Shown piece after piece: positions 59,958 through 64,000 of a stretch of DNA of 64,000 bases. The position numbers and the translations under genes are program-made. Within the stretch, counting starts at the first letter, position 1. The number at the start of each line of letters is the position of its first letter. The stretch covers positions 215,047,978-215,111,977 of the forward strand of contig NC_081828.1 of the NCBI RefSeq assembly GCF_030867095.1, read 5' to 3'. The notes under the pieces are model-generated. The model was given only the letters and a program-made list of their open reading frames with translations, searched no databases and was not told the DNA's origin. The DNA comes from Alligator mississippiensis. Taxonomy: Eukaryota > Chordata > Crocodylia > Alligatoridae.

Positions 59958-60865
59958 GGGCCTGTCTACATGACACCTTTGCTGCACATTAGCCTAACAA
60001 CACTGCGCAGTAGGGTATCACAGCACAAACCGTGCTAATAGCCTACTGTGCCGTGTTATTAGAGTAATGCACAGTAAGCACTAGGGCTCTGCAAAATATT
60101 GACGGGTGTTTCGTTTTGAAGCTGTTTTGAGTGGTTTTGAGCTCGAAACAGCGGAATCAAAATGAAACGAAAGGCTTCGAAACAGCTTCAAAACGAAACG
60201 AGGGCACTCAAAATGTTTTGAAAGTTTTGAGGCTAGGCTTGCATGCAGCTAAAGAGAAAGTAAGGAGAGAGAGGAGGAAGAGGGGGAAGGACTGCTCTCA
60301 TATTGACTGTGTAGCTGGTCAGTGACTGTGATCCTTCCCTGAGGTCCCATCCAATCCCAGTGCTCAGGGGGAGGGATGGAAAAACAGCATAAAAAGCAGC
60401 ATTGGTTGAACTGAGCTTTCTCTGTGCTTTCGCACTTACAAGTGACATGAGTTTTGCTCTGAACAGCTTGAGGTGCAGTTTCCCAGAAAGCCCTGCACCT
60501 ATCTCCTTAAAACGTGACAGGCTTTGTGGCCTCAGCAGGGCTTACCCTTCCTGTTTTCATTTGAATCAGGAAAGAAACGACAAAGTTACAGGCATTTTGT
60601 GATTCTCCATTATAGCCTATAGGTGAAAGGTCGAAACACGTCAAAATAACATTGAAACAGCAAAATGAAACACTTCAAAGTGGCAAAACAGAAGTCAAAA
60701 TGAAACGGTGCTGCTTCGCACAGTCATAGTAAGCACCACTATATAACCATGTGCCAGTGCTACTGTGCAGTAACTTTAGGCGCTGCCCATTTAGTTAGTA
60801 CTTTATTGAGTACTAAATTAAATGCACAGTATCTAGGATGCATTAATGAACGTGTAGAAGAGCCC
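59958..60865. mobile_element. GTCTACACA-family DNA transposon, TSD AAG, carrying a nested hAT
   Basis: Ends GGGCCTGTCTACATG and CGTGTAGAAGAGCCC, flanked by AAG (or AAGAAG) on both sides. The host sequence is split at 60082-60728 by a hAT element; removing that and one copy of its duplication leaves about 253 bp, close to the 254 bp of the 28544 copy. Confidence 0.75.
60082..60728. mobile_element. hAT-like non-autonomous element, exact 8-bp TSD GTAAGCAC
   Basis: GTAAGCAC occurs at 60074-60081 and 60729-60736. Ends TAGGGCTCTGC and GCACAGTCATA are imperfect inverted repeats of the hAT type. Outer parts are rich in GAAACA/TTCGTTTTGAA words. The interior (60240-60600) is unrelated sequence. No transposase. 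Confidence 0.85.
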
Positions 60866-61547
60866 AAGAAGGCACTAGACAGATATCACAATTACAGCAG
60901 TAATGAAGGATTGATTGTAACAGCCTATAGAAATACCTGTAACATCTGCAAGCTCCTGTAGTGATATAGGGCTATGGGTAAATGTAACGTTTAACTGTTT
61001 TAAAGGAAGAGGAAGAGCTACATCAGCTGTCATGAAGTAACCATATAATGTGAACCTCAAGATACAAATGAGCCAGATCACTGTAATTAATACTGAATAA
61101 AATGGGTTAAAAAACCCTACAGTTTTGTTACAGTTGTCTTGCTAGAGAAGCCAGCAGATAGCATAACAGCTTAGATGGGCATTATTTCATACTGATCCTG
61201 ATACATTATTTAACAATGATTACATTTGTCTATGCCTTTAATATAACTATGTTGTTGTAACCTTAGTTGTTTTTCATTCGGGGCTGAAGCTACAGCAACT
61301 TAGCTTGCTCACACCTCTATAGGAGAACACAGATGTAACACTCATACAAGAACAATTGATATGTGCTCCTAAGTGGCACCTCCTGTCTCCCTTTAAAGAT
61401 GTTTAAAGTTACTTGTGTCCACAGCTATAGAAGCATTTGCCCACATGCAGTACTGACCCTCAAGACCGAGTCATGACCCCCAGTGTGGCAAAACTGAACA
61501 GGGAGTTGTTACCAGTCTGAATAAAAGGGGACTCCTGGACATATTAG
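60866..61547. other. No gene recognised
   Basis: Unique-looking sequence. Confidence 0.4.
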
Positions 61548-62108
61548 AAACACGGACTCATAGACAACGAGGGTTGAAAGGACCTCAGGAGGTCACATCT
61601 AGTCCAAACCCCTGCTCCAAGCAGGACCAGCCTCAACTACATCATCCCAGACAAGGCTTTGTCTACCTGGGCCTTAAAAAAACCTCCAAGGATGGAGATT
61701 GTACCATCACTCTGGGTAACCTGTTCCAGTGTTTTACCATCCTCCTAGTGAGAAAGAAAAATCCAACCTCAACTTCCCTTGCTGAAGCCTGAGCCCATTG
61801 CTCCTTGCTCTGTCATCTGCCCCAAATGAGAACAATCCAGCTCCATCCTCTTTGCAGCCCTCCTCCAAGTAGTTGAAGGCTGCTATTCAATCCCCCTCGG
61901 TCTTCTCTTCTCCAGACTAAATCAGCCCATTTTCCTCAGTCCTTCCTAATAAGTCATATGCCCCAGCCCCCGAACCATTTTCATTGCCCTACACTGGACT
62001 GTCTCCAATTTGTCCGCATCCTTTCTGTAACGGGGGGCCCACAACTGAACACAGGACTCTAGATGTGGTCTCACCAGTGCTGAATAGAGGGAAATAATCA
62101 CTTCCCTT
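61548..62108 (-). mobile_element. CR1 3' portion
   Basis: CACGGACTCATAGACAACGA at the 3' terminus is followed by the usual reverse-complement CR1 order up to GGGAAATAATCACTTCCCTT. Closely related to the copies at 4224 and 58662. Confidence 0.9.
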
Positions 62109-62113
62109 GAATC

Positions 62114-62215
62114 ATTTCATAGATTTCTAGGGTTGGAAGGGACCTTGTAGATCGAGTCTGACCCCCTGCTCTAGGCAGGAAAGAGCGCTAACACACCTAC
62201 CAATGCATTGCTGCA
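62114..62215 (-). mobile_element. CR1 3'-end fragment of a second subfamily
   Basis: TTCATAGATTTCTAGGGTTG then GGACCTTGTAGATCGAGTCT lies end-to-end with the preceding CR1 in the same orientation. The wording differs, so it is a different subfamily. Confidence 0.75.
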
Positions 62216-62344
62216 AGTGTCTTGCTCAGCAGATTTACTCACACTACGGATATGACCAGAAAGATCAAAACAATTAATCCTCAACTCACTAATGTTGTGA
62301 TCTGTGTTAAGCCACATTTCTTCCAAGATCTCAAGAGCATAACC

Positions 62345-62397
62345 TTCTCAGGTCATGCTCCTAGAAAAATGGCTCTCAGGTCACGCTCCCAGAAAAG
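62345..62397 (+). repeat. Short tandem duplication
   Basis: TCTCAGGTCATGCTCCTAGA and TCTCAGGTCACGCTCCCAGA are about 30 bp apart. An inverted relative lies at 59210-59235. Confidence 0.7.
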
Positions 62398-64000
62398 CTG
62401 TGAAGGGTTCACGTCATTATAGAATTATAGACTCATATTATGATAATCATATTATGAATTATAATCACCAGTCTCTTAATCTCCTTGGATAATAATGACA
62501 ATGATGATGACAACAATGATGACATCAGATATTGCTCCGTTATGCTGTTGTAAATCTGAGTAACTGTTTCTGGAGTGATGCCATTGATTTAATTCCACTG
62601 AGTGGAGTTGCTAAAGAATAATAGTGCTGTTACTGAGAGTGGGATTTAACCCAAATAATCTCTTATGGCCAATTAGTGTTTGCAACAACGCAGTCAGTTT
62701 GCAATAACACATCAGTATTTACCAACAGGAAGGAAGGTATATTCAATGCCCAGAAGATCCCCCAGTCTAAAACAGTTTACGACAAAAAATGCAAGCCCCA
62801 GATAAATGCAGTGATAAGGGAGGAAGATGATCGGTGAAGGGGTAAATTGGAAAGGAGCCATGCAAAAATATAGGGAGTGTAGAAAAAAGTGCACCCTGCT
62901 GCGTACCTGAGAAGTGTTTTGAGTTACAATGATCCCCTGGAACAAACAGAAGTTCACTTTTGGTGCCAGAGGGAGGGAAATCTAGTTGATGGTTGGGGGC
63001 CTGAAGCCAGTTTCCCCTAGCAATGACCCTTCCTCTCTCCCAGCCTGTCCCAGTTTCATCATGGGAGAGGGGAAAGGAAGCAGAGGGAGCTCATTTTAGG
63101 GGATCCCCAGCTGCAATGGCGATGCATAAGGGGTGCACATGGATACATGTGCATCCCCTGAGCATGGTGGTGCACCACCTGCAAAAAGGCCCCGTTTCCA
63201 TTGTTGGCAGTGCCTGTAGGTGGTCCGGTGGCATGCAGCGTTTGTGCCCTCCTGGCACTGAGGGTGTAGTGGGTGAACTGGAGCAGGGGCTGAAAACCCC
63301 CAAGACTAAACTCCCTCCACTCCCTTTCCCCCCTCCCATTCTGAAAACAGGCAGACAGAAGTTACAGAAGATGCTCAGTTTTGAAACGTCTTCATTTGAC
63401 CCCTCATGCAATGAGGGGTCAGGTTGTCACTTGACTAGCCATTTTTGAAGCTGTCTGCAGCCATGCACTTGCATTTGGTCGTGGCTATAAACCACTTTAT
63501 GCAGCCAGATCAGGAAAAAAAGTGTTACTTCTGTCTGCACTCAGGGATTCAGCTAGAGCTTTGTGGAAGGGAAGTGGAAATCCTTTCCTACTGGGGAGGG
63601 TAAAGTGAATGGAGGCACAGGACTGAGAATGGCTATGGATGATGATTATGATGATGTGAAGAGTGATAAGGAGAGGAGGTTGAGAGGAATCTAGGGAATT
63701 GTAAGAGGCTATGGGAGATTAATGAGTAAGTGGCATATAGGAGAAGAAAAGATAGATCTCACTCGCACTGCTTTTGTGTTGGGTGTTCACTCCCTGATTG
63801 CTGTCTGCACTGCAGTGGTGATATGGCCCGGACAAGCAATTCCTAAGCATGCTCTACCCATACCCCACATTTCTGTACCTGTAGCCATGCTCCAGACCTG
63901 GAAATATACTCAGTAAAACAGCTTAGAAAATTCCATTGCAGATGCTTTTCAGAACATTGCATGGAAAAAGCATAGTCCAAAGAAGAGGCTCTTCATGGAC
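62398..64000. other. No gene recognised
   Basis: ATGATGA-rich short repeats lie at 62490-62525 and 63636-63656. The 141-residue frame 63023-63448 and its minus-strand shadow have no recognisable domain. Confidence 0.4.

Noticed and set aside
63023..63448. 141-residue plus-strand frame near the window end
   Set aside because: No domain; overlapping minus frame of similar length; GC-rich chance frame.
1..64000. tRNA, rRNA or classical snRNA genes
   Set aside because: No cloverleaf with A/B boxes or rRNA-like stretch was recognised by eye; a covariance-model scan would be needed to exclude them.

Overview
The window looks like vertebrate nuclear DNA from a non-avian sauropsid, most probably a crocodilian and less likely a turtle. 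The evidence is the density of CR1 LINE fragments of the type common in crocodilians and turtles, several hAT-type miniature elements, ancient MIR-like SINEs, many microsatellites, and the absence of compact open reading frames. No multi-exon host gene could be recognised. Most open frames here are chance frames or pieces of retrotransposon reverse transcriptase.

The one convincing protein-coding locus is at 41446-42411 on the plus strand. It is an intronless Y-box (YBX1-like) cold-shock-domain retrocopy with an uninterrupted 321-residue frame. The RNA-binding cold-shock domain is well kept. The arginine-rich tail of YBX1 has been largely stripped of arginine. The frame slips near the old stop codon and runs on through former 3' UTR. 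Upstream lie two CCAAT boxes, one of which is almost a textbook Y-box, followed by an ATG-free leader. Downstream lies a polyadenylation signal in a context that resembles the end of YBX1 mRNA.

Layout: 1-803 is the right part of a fold-back hAT-like element. 1488-3708 is a long minus-strand CR1. 4224-7462 is a CR1 cluster that includes a CR1 inserted inside the 3' UTR of another CR1. 8280-9030 is LTR-like. 9690-10015 is CR1. 11458-11700 is a Charlie-like hAT MITE. 11700-18900 has no recognised gene and contains a possible long LTR. 18939-19687 is a DNA transposon containing an inserted non-LTR retrotransposon tail. 20880-21130 is a Tigger-like MITE. 21-33 kb is sparse. 33021-35562 holds two opposite copies of one hAT MITE plus a CR1. 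37948-38440 is an AT-rich fold-back repeat. 41.2-42.7 kb is the Y-box retrogene. 43180-43650 is another inverted-repeat element. 47720-47776 is a perfect 25-bp-stem hairpin. 50.1-51 kb is CR1. 57574-58129 and 59958-60865 are further copies of the 3-bp-TSD DNA family, the latter with a hAT nested inside. 61548-62215 is CR1.

Three results stand out: the open Y-box retrogene with its Y-box promoter; a six-copy DNA transposon family with TIR GGGCAYGTCTACACA and 3-bp target duplications that I cannot place in a superfamily; and several nested insertions that give a relative chronology. Boundaries of repeats are by eye and usually good to about 10 bp where a target duplication is given, otherwise to tens of bp.
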